Below are positions 36,186-43,645 of a DNA stretch of 64,000 nt, one piece after another (position 1 is the stretch's first letter; each line of letters begins with the position of its first letter). The notes under the pieces were generated by a model. The model saw nothing but the letters and a program-made list of their open reading frames with translations, was not told where the DNA came from and ran no database searches. Made by a program: the position numbers and the translations under genes. The stretch is from Bradyrhizobium sp. (GTDB lineage: Bacteria; Pseudomonadota; Alphaproteobacteria; Rhizobiales; Xanthobacteraceae), in contig NZ_JAUYQU010000205.1 in assembly GCF_030697065.1 (NCBI RefSeq), positions 1 through 64,000 of the forward strand, given 5' to 3'.

Positions 36186-36878
36186 TCAGCCCGCCTGCCG
36201 TTCGGACCAGATGCGCGTTCCCCAGGCCGCGGCGTTGATCGCCAGCACAATCGCGACCAGCACCAGTCCCAGTCCCATCGCCAGCGGCAGATTGCCCTTG
36301 GAGGTCTCCAGCGCCACCGCCGTGGTCATGGTGCGGGTGAAGCCGTCGATATTGCCGCCGACGATCATGACGGCGCCGACTTCGGCGGCGGCCCGACCGA
36401 ACCCGGCCAGCAACGCCGTCAGCAGGCTGAAACGCGCATCCCACAGCAAGGTCGCCATGCGCCCGGTCCGGCTGACGTCCATCGCGGTCAGTTCATCGCG
36501 ATACTCGGCCCACAGATCCTCGATGGTCTGGCGCGTCAGTGCGGCGATGATCGGCACGATCAGGATGGTCTGGGCGATGATCATCGCGGTCGGCGTGAAC
36601 AGGATGCCCATCGATCCCAGCGGCCCGGATCGCGACAGCAGCAGGTAGACCGCAAGTCCGACCACCACCGGCGGCAGCCCCATCATGGCGTTGAGCAGCA
36701 CCACCAGAACGGAGCGTCCGGGAAAGCGGGTCAACGCGATCAGCGCGCCCAGGGGCATGCCGATCATGGCGGCCAGCGCCACCGCGGACAGGCTGACGGC
36801 GAGCGACAGCCGCACGATCGCAAACAGCGCGGCGTCGCCGTTCAGGATCAATTGCCACGCGCTGAACTGGTCGGACAT
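36186..36878 (-). CDS. tupB: Tungstate ABC transporter permease TupB
   Basis: 230 residues, a hydrophobic permease with about five or six membrane helices (SLAVSLSAVALAAMIGMPLGALIAL, SVLVVLLNAMMGLPPVVVGLAVYLLL and others). The cytoplasmic EAA-type loop is around LLTALLAGFGRAAAEVGAVMIVGGNIDG. GRAAAEVGAVMIVGGNI is typical of TupB-type permeases. It is the first gene of the tupB-tupC-tupA-moeA-like-moeA/PBP operon, divergent from the HTH/PBP regulator 85 bp away. Confidence 0.92.
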   Translation of the reverse strand: MSDQFSAWQLILNGDAALFAIVRLSLAVSLSAVALAAMIGMPLGALIALTRFPGRSVLVVLLNAMMGLPPVVVGLAVYLLLSRSGPLGSMGILFTPTAMIIAQTILIVPIIAALTRQTIEDLWAEYRDELTAMDVSRTGRMATLLWDARFSLLTALLAGFGRAAAEVGAVMIVGGNIDGFTRTMTTAVALETSKGNLPLAMGLGLVLVAIVLAINAAAWGTRIWSERQAG

Positions 36879-36895
36879 CGCTTCCTCCGTGCACG

Positions 36896-36936
36896 TTGTT
36901 CAGCACAATTTCCGCCTGTGTCAAATGGTTGAACAA
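36896..36936. promoter_or_regulatory. Candidate operator dyad in the tupB / regulator divergent promoter
   Basis: A perfect 7-bp inverted repeat, TTGTTCA at 36896-36902 and TGAACAA at 36930-36936, lies within the 85 bp between the divergent tupB and regulator starts. The half-sites are 34 bp apart centre to centre, roughly three helical turns. An adjacent DNA-binding regulator makes this a plausible binding site for control of tungstate uptake. The dyad is short and could be accidental. Confidence 0.35.
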
Positions 36937-36963
36937 GAACAGGAATATGCATATCAATGCAGG

Positions 36964-37848
36964 ATGGATTTTCTGACCACCAGCGAAGCAGCCGACTATG
37001 TCCGGCTCGGAGAGCGCAAGCTCTATGAGCTCGTGACCTCCGGCGAGATTCCCTGCAGCAAGGTCACCGGCAAGTGGCTGTTCCCGCGCCAGGAACTCGA
37101 TCTGTGGGTGCTCTCGGGACTTTCGCGCCCGGCGGGCATGATCGCGGCGGATCCGCCGCCGATTGTCGGGGGCAGCCAGGACGACCTGCTGGAATGGACC
37201 TTGCGCGAGTCCGGTTCAGGCCTGGCGTCGCTGACCGAAGGAACCGCGCGCGGCGTCGAGCGGCTGCAGCGCGGCGAGGTGATCGCCGCCGCGGTGCATT
37301 TCCACAGCAGGGATGTCGCTGCGGCGGACGGCAATATCGCGGCGTTGCGCGCGATGCCGGGCCTGCATGACGCCGTGCTGGTCGGAATGGTGCAGCGCGA
37401 ACAGGGGCTGCTGGTTGCGCCGGAAAATCCCAAACAGTTGCTCAGCCTGGCGGATGTGCTGGCCTCGGGCGCGCAGATGGCGGTGCGGCAGCCCGGTGCC
37501 GGAGCACAGATGCTGCTCGACATGCTGCTGAATGGCGCCGGCGCCGGCCCGAAGGATCTGCGCCGGCTCGAGCCGCCATGCCTCACCGGCCCCGATCTGG
37601 CGGCGGCGATCCGCGCCGGCAGGGCCGACTGCGGCATCGCAACCCGCGCCGCGGCCACATCGGCGGGGCTCGATTTCGTCCCGCTGCTCTGGGAGAATTT
37701 CGATCTGTTGATGCGGCAGCGCAGCTATTTCCGCCCGCAGGTGCAGGCACTGATCGGATTCCTCGGCGGGAAACGGCTGAAGCAGCGCGCCGCCGAACTC
37801 ACCGGCTATGACGCCACGCCGGCAGGTCAAATCCGCTTCGCGGCATGA
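36964..37848 (+). CDS. HTH (excisionase/MerR-type) regulator with periplasmic-binding-like sensor domain
   Basis: 294 residues. The first ~50 residues are an excisionase-type helix-turn-helix (FLTTSEAADYVRLGERKLYELVTSGEIPCSKVTGKWLFPRQELD). The rest is a binding-protein-like domain of the same kind as the C-terminal domain of the MoeA fusion at 31420 (compare RQPGAGAQMLLDMLL and GRADCGIATRAAATSAGLDFVPL with the fusion). This family accompanies molybdate/tungstate genes and is expected to sense the oxyanion in the cytoplasm; it has no signal peptide. The ATG at 36964 is preceded by CAGG; an ATG at 36925 would add 13 residues. It is divergent from the tupBCA operon and most likely regulates it. 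Confidence 0.87.
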   Translation: MDFLTTSEAADYVRLGERKLYELVTSGEIPCSKVTGKWLFPRQELDLWVLSGLSRPAGMIAADPPPIVGGSQDDLLEWTLRESGSGLASLTEGTARGVERLQRGEVIAAAVHFHSRDVAAADGNIAALRAMPGLHDAVLVGMVQREQGLLVAPENPKQLLSLADVLASGAQMAVRQPGAGAQMLLDMLLNGAGAGPKDLRRLEPPCLTGPDLAAAIRAGRADCGIATRAAATSAGLDFVPLLWENFDLLMRQRSYFRPQVQALIGFLGGKRLKQRAAELTGYDATPAGQIRFAA

Positions 37849-37898
37849 GCGACCCAAGCGAATGCGAGCAGCCCGCTTGCTGCTCGCTATTCGGCTCC

Positions 37899-38864
37899 TT
37901 ACTTCGCCAGCCCGATCTCCCTGAAATACTTCATCACCCCGGGATGGATCAGTTCCGGCCTGATCGCCGCGGCCATTGTATTGACCGCCGTGGTTTCGCA
38001 GGCCTGCGGCAGTTTCCTGCACAGCGCGGCCTCGGCACCGTGCAGCGACTTGGCCAGCCGGTAGGCGACATCGTCCGGCAGGTTTTCGCGGGTCAGCACA
38101 AAGCTCCAGGAGCCGACCGAGGCGATCGGCGCGGGCTGGTTCGGATAGCTGTTGGCCGGCACCGTCAGCGGTTTCAGAAAGGTGTGCTTGGCCCGGATGA
38201 GCGCGATCTCGCTGGCGTCCGGGGCGATGAATCGGGCGCCGCCGGGGCTTTCGGCCATGGTCTTGAATCCAGGCCAGCCGACGCCGGCGCCCCACAGCGC
38301 CGCGGCGCGGCCGTCCAGCACCATGGCCGGGCCGTCGCCGGCGCGGTCGAGGTAGATCGACTGGAAATCCTCGTCCTGCTTCAAGCCGATGCCGTCGAGC
38401 ATGTAGCGCGACAGGATCGGCAGACCCGATCCCCTGGCGCCGAACGCCACCGGCTTGCCGACGAGATCGCGGATGGTCCGGTAGGGACTGTCGGCGCGCA
38501 CCACGAACATGCCGGGCGAGGAATACATCGCGGTGAGGATCTTCAGGCGGATGGCCGGCCGCCCGATGCCCATGAAGGCTTGATAGGCCGGCTCGCCCGC
38601 GACCAGCGCGATGTCGAGCCCGCCGGATTCCAGCAGCGGAATGTTCTCGCTGCTGCCTTTGGTGTTGCGCGGCTCGATCGACAGCGTCGCATCGGCGCCG
38701 TTCATGATCTCGGCAAAGGCGTTGCCATAGACCGGAAAGCCGCCGCCCGGCGTGGCCGTCCCGAGGCTGATCACGGTTTTTGAAATGGCCTTGCCTCCAT
38801 CCTGCGCCGCAGCACCGCCCGAAAACAGCAAAATGCCGACGCAGACGATCCGGGCGAGTTTCAT
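37899..38864 (-). CDS. TAXI-family TRAP transporter solute-binding protein
   Basis: 321 residues with a signal peptide (MKLARIVCVGILLFSGGAAAQ). The mature protein begins with ISLGTATPGGGFPVYGNAFAEIMN, a TAXI-type signature, followed by NTKGSSENIPLLESGGLDIALV. The family binds small organic acids or amino acids in the periplasm and normally works with a fused DctQM permease. No permease gene is adjacent, so this is an orphan receptor or shares a distant transporter. It is convergent with the HTH regulator upstream and divergent from the Bug-family gene. Confidence 0.87.
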   Translation of the reverse strand: MKLARIVCVGILLFSGGAAAQDGGKAISKTVISLGTATPGGGFPVYGNAFAEIMNGADATLSIEPRNTKGSSENIPLLESGGLDIALVAGEPAYQAFMGIGRPAIRLKILTAMYSSPGMFVVRADSPYRTIRDLVGKPVAFGARGSGLPILSRYMLDGIGLKQDEDFQSIYLDRAGDGPAMVLDGRAAALWGAGVGWPGFKTMAESPGGARFIAPDASEIALIRAKHTFLKPLTVPANSYPNQPAPIASVGSWSFVLTRENLPDDVAYRLAKSLHGAEAALCRKLPQACETTAVNTMAAAIRPELIHPGVMKYFREIGLAK

Positions 38865-38993
38865 GTTTCGGCCTCCGGCAACGTTTCAAGCGTCGAAGTG
38901 ACCAATCATCGAGCAACTCGAGTTGTAGGCAAGCGCGCCATTTTATGGAAGCATGCTTATCGACGGCAACAACAAGAAATGACAGGGAAAGAG

Positions 38994-39971
38994 ATGCTCC
39001 GATTTTTTCGCACAATGATTTTCAGTCTGATCTGCCTGGCGGGCCTTGCGGCCGGCGCCGCGCCCGCCACCGCCGCCGACTACCCGACCCGCCCGGTCAA
39101 ATGGCTGATCGGCTTCACCGCCGGCGGTCCGGTCGATACCGTGGCGCGGATCATGGCGCAGTGGCTTTCGGAGCATTTCGGCCAGCAATTCGTGGTCGAA
39201 AACCGTGCCGGCTCCGGCGGCAATATCGCGGCGGCTGCGGCGGTCAATTCGGCTCCGGACGGCTACACGCTCTTGTTCGTCGCGCCCAACAACGCGATCT
39301 CGACCTCGCTCTACAAGAAGCTGCCGTTCGACTTCATCCGCGACACCGCGCCGGTCGCCAGCATCATGCAACTGACCAACATGATGGTGGTGCCGATGGG
39401 GCTGCCGGTCAAAACCGTCCAGGAGTTCATCGATTACTGCAAGGCCAATCCCGGCAAGGTCTCCTATGCCTCCTCCGGCAACGGCACCTCGGTGCACATG
39501 TCGGCCGAACTGTTCAAGGCGCTGACCAAGGTCGAGATGACCCACGTGCCGTATCGGGGCTCGTCGGCGGCGATGCCGGACCTGATCTCCAACAAGGTGC
39601 AGGTGCTGTTCGACAACCTGCCGTCGGCGCTGGAACAGGTGCGCGGCGGTACCCTGCGCGGGCTCGGCGTCACCTCGCCGAAGCGCTGGCCCACCGTGCC
39701 CGAAATTCCGACGGTCGCCGAAACCGTGCCGGGATTTGAATCGGTCGGATTCTACGGCATCTCCGGACCCAAGGGCATGCCGCCCGAGATCATCGAAACC
39801 CTCAACAAGGCGGTCGGCGTGGCGCTGAAGGATCCCAAGCTGGTGGCGCGGCTGGCCGATGTCGGCGGCATCCCGAAGCCGATGACGCCGGCCGAGTTCG
39901 GCAAACTGGTCGCCGACGAGACCGAGAAGTGGCGCAAGGTGGTGGAGTTCGCGGGGGTGTCGGTGGATTGA
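38994..39971 (+). CDS. Tripartite tricarboxylate transporter (Bug family) substrate-binding protein
   Basis: 325 residues. An N-terminal signal peptide (MLRFFRTMIFSLICLAGLAAGAA) precedes YPTRPVKWLIGFTAGGPVDT, the classic Bug-family start. VENRAGSGGNIAAAAAVNSAPDGYTLL and SSGNGTSVHMSAELF follow. Bug proteins capture carboxylates or related solutes for TctAB permeases, none of which is in the window. The ATG at 38994 has a GGGAAAGAG site; an ATG at 38979 adds 5 residues. It is divergent from the TAXI gene, with 129 bp between. Confidence 0.9.
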   Translation: MLRFFRTMIFSLICLAGLAAGAAPATAADYPTRPVKWLIGFTAGGPVDTVARIMAQWLSEHFGQQFVVENRAGSGGNIAAAAAVNSAPDGYTLLFVAPNNAISTSLYKKLPFDFIRDTAPVASIMQLTNMMVVPMGLPVKTVQEFIDYCKANPGKVSYASSGNGTSVHMSAELFKALTKVEMTHVPYRGSSAAMPDLISNKVQVLFDNLPSALEQVRGGTLRGLGVTSPKRWPTVPEIPTVAETVPGFESVGFYGISGPKGMPPEIIETLNKAVGVALKDPKLVARLADVGGIPKPMTPAEFGKLVADETEKWRKVVEFAGVSVD

Positions 39972-40010
39972 GGCCGGCTTCGCACGAAGCGCTCATTCCG
40001 AACACGATGG

Positions 40011-40033
40011 ATTGCCGGGTCAAGCCCGGCAAT
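40011..40033. repeat. Hairpin repeat downstream of the Bug gene
   Basis: A 9-bp perfect stem (attgccggg, 40011-40019; cccggcaat, 40025-40033) with a 5-bp loop sits between the Bug gene stop (39971) and the end of the DUF1328 gene (40053). It may serve as a bidirectional terminator for these convergent genes. The motif, ending in gcaatgacg, resembles the repeat at 28962-29041. Confidence 0.7.
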
Positions 40034-40052
40034 GACGATTGGGAACGACTGG

Positions 40053-40265
40053 CTAAACGCTGACCGCCACCAGCGCCGGCACCAGCTCGCTCTGCGCGAC
40101 CGCCGCAGTGAAGAGGTAGGCAATCCCGAGCAGTGCCAGGAAGCCGAGGAAGAACAATGCGAAGAAGATGATCGACAGTTTCTTGGCGAAGGCCGAAATG
40201 TTGGTCAGCCCGAGGCCGCCCGCGATCAGCGAGATGACGAGACAGATGATGGCCCAGCGAAGCAT
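40053..40265 (-). CDS. DUF1328-type small inner-membrane protein
   Basis: 70 residues with two hydrophobic helices (WAIICLVISLIAGGLGL and LSIIFFALFFLGFLALLGIAYLF) separated by a short polar segment NISAFAKK. The start MLRWAIICLVISLIAGGLG is the DUF1328 (YtjA-like) signature; members are usually 50-65 residues. Function is unknown. The ATG at 40265 was chosen; the frame stays open upstream across the tRNA region without conserved sequence. It lies on the strand opposite to, and 147 bp from, the tRNA gene. Confidence 0.85.
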   Translation of the reverse strand: MLRWAIICLVISLIAGGLGLTNISAFAKKLSIIFFALFFLGFLALLGIAYLFTAAVAQSELVPALVAVSV

Positions 40266-40412
40266 TCCGCACCCTTCCGTGTGATCGATTCGCCAGCTAA
40301 CGCACGCCGGCAAGCATAAGTTCCCGGCCGGGAACACGGCATTGCGGGATCGCCGGCCACGGGTTAAGGGGTGGCGGCACCGTTGCGTGCCGCCCGCAGC
40401 GGCACCCCGGCG

Positions 40413-40488
40413 GGGCCTGTAGCTCAATGGTTAGAGCCGGCCGCTCATAACGGTCTGGTTGCAGGTTCGAGTCCTGCCGGGCCCACCA
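40413..40488 (+). tRNA. tRNA with CAU anticodon, most likely tRNA-Ile2 (lysidine type), possibly tRNA-Met
   Basis: A complete 76-nt cloverleaf with encoded CCA. The acceptor stem GGGCCTG pairs with CGGGCCC (one G-U); the D stem is GCTC/GAGC; the anticodon stem GGCCG/CGGTC carries loop CTCATAA with CAT at 40446-40448; the T arm is GCAGG-TTCGAGT-CCTGC. The C4-G69 and C5-G68 pairs are features reported for recognition by the lysidine synthetase TilS, favouring the Ile2 tRNA that reads AUA. It is not the initiator, which has an unpaired first position. The 3' part from 40442 onward is repeated exactly at 46017-46063. The gene is therefore intact despite an insertion directly after its CCA. Confidence 0.97.
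40442..40488 (+). repeat. Left attachment-like repeat (attL) inside the tRNA 3' part
   Basis: These 47 bp, from the anticodon stem through CCA, are identical to 46017-46063 in the same orientation. Site-specific tyrosine recombinases typically use the anticodon loop to 3' end of a tRNA gene as core, and integration leaves such duplicated ends. This copy belongs to the complete tRNA gene. Confidence 0.9.
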
Positions 40489-40775
40489 ACATATCAACGA
40501 CTTATTGGTATTGAACTTTTACGCCGTCAGAAATTCCGACAGGATCAGGAACGATCTCGGCGCAAATAACCAAGTCATCTCAATGGCACCTACGACAAGC
40601 GGGCCGTGCGCGACGGTGCGCTTGCAGGTCTTGCCGACAGCGGAAGTCAGCACGCACCGATGTCTGTTTCTGTTCGATGATCGGACATTCGGTGGTGACA
40701 TCCGCAGTTCCGAAAAGTGCCGATGAGCGGATATCAGCGGAAAACGCACTGCGGCAGTCGTTTGCGCGCTGCGGG
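40489..40775. other. Gene-poor left end of the island
   Basis: 287 bp between the tRNA CCA and the end of the outer-membrane protein gene. Short open frames exist on both strands (40505-40726 plus, 40519-40749 minus), but none has a ribosome-binding site, a recognisable family or coding-like composition. They read like the degenerate fragments often found beside mobile DNA. I see no integrase remnant here. Confidence 0.6.
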
Positions 40776-42194
40776 CTACCGCGCGGCTTGCATCAAACCC
40801 TGGGGCGGAAGGAAGTCAAAAACCACCCTTCCGCCGACCGAGAAGACATCGGACGAATTCGAGGTCAGCCCGATCGGCTGGCGCACCGGCGAGGTAGGCA
40901 CAGCGAGGGACTTCAGGTGGCTCAGATACTGGTAAGAGGCTTCGCCTTGAATCCTGAAATTCGGGTTGAACCGGTAACCGATGAAGCCGTTGACGCCGGT
41001 CATCACCGCAAACGTGGTGTCGCTGAAATTGCGCTGCAGGACGAGGTCGAATTCCGGGCTGGCGACGCCGCAAGGCCCGCATCGGCTTTGTTGCCGGGCG
41101 CTCGCATCCGTAATCAACGCGCCCGGTGAGACGAAGGCCGAAGCGCCTCCGAACACTCCGGACGGCAAGGGCTGCATCGCTTCGAAGCCGACTGTGAAAT
41201 TCGGCCCTATGAAATGCGACTGCAGATCGAGGTCAATCGCGACGTTGAGATCCGGGAAGGTAAGGCTTTGCTGCGTGATGTTGTGCTCGATATTCATGTG
41301 GCGGTAGCGCACGCCGAACCCGTAAGTCCAGAACGAGCCGGTCGGGCTGGCAAAGATCGGACCCGCGGGAACGCGGGTCGTGGTACCGAGCGCAAGATCC
41401 CAGATCTGTCCCTTGGTAGCGAGCGTCACGCTCTGACCGGTCGCGGTGGGGCCGAGGCCAGTCGAATTGCTTGTCGGGTTCGGGAAGATGTAAGTGAATG
41501 CAGAGGGCGTGCCGACCGGAACGTCGCCACGGACGCTGTCATTGAAACCGTTGAAGCCGGCGGCGATGGTGAAATAATCGCCGGTCCAGAAGACCCTATC
41601 CCTGGGCGTCGGAATATCGAGGCCCAGCGCGGCGCTCACGCCGGGAATGCGGCGCCGGCTATCGACGATCGAAGTCTCGCCGCCGGTCGGGGTGAACCGT
41701 GTCCCGCCGGAGACCTGCGGAATCTGCGTCGAGCTACTACCGAACGCAACCGGCAATCCACCGGCCCCCGGATAAACCACCGCCGGAAATGATTCGGCCG
41801 GAGGGCCCGTGCGCGGCGCAGGCCCCGCAATTTGCAGCGGCGCGCCGCCCGGGACATCGATGACGATCTCCCTGCCGGTAAGCAGCGCAACGTCGAGGCC
41901 GTTACGCGTCTGCGTCCTGCCGGTTGCTGTCGTCACGGTAATATCGGCGGTGGTCGTGTTGTCGGGAATCTTGACCGTTCGGGTTCCCGCCTTCGGCCCG
42001 GTGCGGAGCGCCGGACGCTTGACCGTCCGGAGTGGCTTGCCCGCCTTGTCCTTGAATGTAATCGTGATCGTGGCCTGCGGGATCGGAGCCGCACCGTCGG
42101 CGACCTTGACGGTGGTTTCTCCGACGACAGCCAATGCTGGAGGTATCCAGGCCAGAACCGCCAAGGCCACGATCGTGAATTTCAACTTCCTCAT
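40776..42194 (-). CDS. Predicted outer-membrane beta-barrel protein of the island
   Basis: 472 residues with a signal peptide (MRKLKFTIVALAVLAWIPPALA, cleavage near residue 22). Residues ~23-125 form a beta-rich, Thr/Pro-rich segment (ATITITFKDKAGKPLRTVKR, TRTVKIPDNTTTADITV) that looks like an immunoglobulin- or carboxypeptidase-regulatory-like domain. The rest alternates polar and hydrophobic residues with many Gly/aromatic pairs (FWTYGFGVRYRHMNIEHN, HFIGPNFTVGFEA, GFIGYRFNPNFRIQGEASYQYL), as in outer-membrane barrels. The chain ends VFSVGGRVVFDF plus 11 residues, so the usual terminal aromatic is not the last residue. A CGPC-like pair (RCGPCG) lies in a probable loop. AGGGGG precedes the ATG. 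It is third in the operon, 23 bp after the protease gene. No family could be named. Confidence 0.72.
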   Translation of the reverse strand: MRKLKFTIVALAVLAWIPPALAVVGETTVKVADGAAPIPQATITITFKDKAGKPLRTVKRPALRTGPKAGTRTVKIPDNTTTADITVTTATGRTQTRNGLDVALLTGREIVIDVPGGAPLQIAGPAPRTGPPAESFPAVVYPGAGGLPVAFGSSSTQIPQVSGGTRFTPTGGETSIVDSRRRIPGVSAALGLDIPTPRDRVFWTGDYFTIAAGFNGFNDSVRGDVPVGTPSAFTYIFPNPTSNSTGLGPTATGQSVTLATKGQIWDLALGTTTRVPAGPIFASPTGSFWTYGFGVRYRHMNIEHNITQQSLTFPDLNVAIDLDLQSHFIGPNFTVGFEAMQPLPSGVFGGASAFVSPGALITDASARQQSRCGPCGVASPEFDLVLQRNFSDTTFAVMTGVNGFIGYRFNPNFRIQGEASYQYLSHLKSLAVPTSPVRQPIGLTSNSSDVFSVGGRVVFDFLPPQGLMQAAR

Positions 42195-42217
42195 CTTCGC
42201 CCCCTGAAAGAAAGCTG

Positions 42218-43645
42218 CTACCCCAAACTCAGCTTAAACCGTGCTTCTCTCGCAGCACCATTCTTGTGCTCAACTACCACACGAATCTGCCAGACTTTCG
42301 CTCCCTGCAGGGCTGCCGCTGGGATATCCCCAAGTACGCCGTCCGGCCCCGCGTTCTTCCGTGCAGCGCTCACGCGCTTCCAACTGGTGGGCGTTTCGCC
42401 TTGACCGACTTCGATCCGCGCCGCCTTCAGCGAGTTTGCATCGGCCGCGCCGCGCACCCGCACAGCCTGCGCCTTGCCGGTCTGCACAACTTCGACGCGG
42501 TTGATGCCGGCAAACAGGAAATAGTCCTTCGGGGCCTTGAGCGCGGCCACCGCATCGATGATCCCGTAGCCAGTGAACTGATCGACGCCGGGAAGTCCGA
42601 CATCGCGTGCAGTGCTCTTGATGATGTTCAATACCTGTCTATTGGTAAGGCTGGGATTGTTTGCAATCATCAGCGAAGCCAGACCGCTCACCATCGGGGC
42701 CGAAAACGATGTTCCACTCGCGCGGTAATAGCGGTTGTCCGTGCCGACATAAGCCTCGCCCGCCGTGTACTTCACATCTTGAATCCCAAGCATCGTGTCG
42801 GTGCGCCGTGCGCGCAGACTCAATACATCAATCCCCGGCGCAGCTACGGAAACCTTGCCCCAGTTGGAAAACACCACTCTATGATCGTCGAAGCCCGTTG
42901 CGGCGACCGTAAGAACCTTATCCGAACCGGCCAGCCCGAATTTGCTGACGTCCGAGCCTTCATTGCCAGCGGCGACAACGATGACAACTCCCTTTGAATA
43001 GGCGTAGTCGATAGCGACTTGTTCGACCTTGCTGATGTGCTTGCCGCCCACGCTGAGATTGATGACCCGAGCGCCATTGTCGGCCGCATAGGCGATTGCT
43101 CGCGCCACGTAGGATGCGCGGGTGTGGCCAAAATTGTTGAGTGCTTTGAGAATCATCAAACGAGCAAACGGATTAATGCCGGCGACGCCGGACTTGTCGT
43201 TCCAGTCGCCGGCGATAATGCCCGAGATCAAGGTCCCGTGGCCGTCATGGTCCCACGGCTTTGCTTCGCCTTTGAGGAAATCCCATCCGATGACGTCATC
43301 GACAAGGCCGTTCTTGTCGTCGTCGATTCCGTTATCCGGGATTTCCCTGGGGTTACGCCAAATCTTGTCCCAATCGATGCTTTTGTGGTTCCAGTCCAGG
43401 CCCGTGTCGATCACCGCAACGATGACCGGCTCGGCATCGCGCTTGACCAGCCGCCACGCCGATTGCGCCGAGGCGTCGAAGCCTATGCGTTGCAGCGCCC
43501 ATTGGTCTGGATAGGCCTGGCCCCACGATCCCGTGTTGACAAAGTAATGATTGTCGGGCGGCGCCAGCATCGGTGTTTGCGCGTTTGCGGGAAGCAATGC
43601 GCCGAGCAAGACTCCAAAAACAACGCAAACAGAATGTCCGATCAT
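42218..43645 (-). CDS. Secreted S8 family (subtilisin-like) serine protease
   Basis: 475 residues. A signal peptide (MIGHSVCVVFGVLLGALLPANA) precedes a subtilase domain with the full catalytic triad: Asp80 in VIAVIDTGLDW, His136 in DHDGHGTLISG and Ser313 in GTSFSAPMVSG, plus oxyanion Asn228 in AAGNEG. DNGIDDDKNGLVDDVIGWDF is the loop seen in fervidolysin- and thermitase-like enzymes. After the catalytic domain (~residues 40-370) comes a ~100-residue beta-rich C-terminal domain (AGINRVEVVQTGKAQAVRVRG) of unknown type. There is no clear inhibitor-type prodomain and no autotransporter barrel. The ATG overlaps the stop of the RTX-motif gene (ATGA). Its product is probably exported to the periplasm or beyond. 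Confidence 0.92.
   Translation of the reverse strand: MIGHSVCVVFGVLLGALLPANAQTPMLAPPDNHYFVNTGSWGQAYPDQWALQRIGFDASAQSAWRLVKRDAEPVIVAVIDTGLDWNHKSIDWDKIWRNPREIPDNGIDDDKNGLVDDVIGWDFLKGEAKPWDHDGHGTLISGIIAGDWNDKSGVAGINPFARLMILKALNNFGHTRASYVARAIAYAADNGARVINLSVGGKHISKVEQVAIDYAYSKGVVIVVAAGNEGSDVSKFGLAGSDKVLTVAATGFDDHRVVFSNWGKVSVAAPGIDVLSLRARRTDTMLGIQDVKYTAGEAYVGTDNRYYRASGTSFSAPMVSGLASLMIANNPSLTNRQVLNIIKSTARDVGLPGVDQFTGYGIIDAVAALKAPKDYFLFAGINRVEVVQTGKAQAVRVRGAADANSLKAARIEVGQGETPTSWKRVSAARKNAGPDGVLGDIPAAALQGAKVWQIRVVVEHKNGAAREARFKLSLG

Noticed and set aside
40505-40749. Overlapping short frames on both strands beside the tRNA, considered as an integrase or excisionase remnant
   Set aside because: No tyrosine-recombinase motif (R...HxxR...Y) or HTH is visible, and there is no ribosome-binding site.
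40677-43645. Fourteen bases at 40677 match the first fourteen of the S8 protease gene
   Set aside because: The match does not extend further, so it is probably chance or too short to interpret as a gene fragment.
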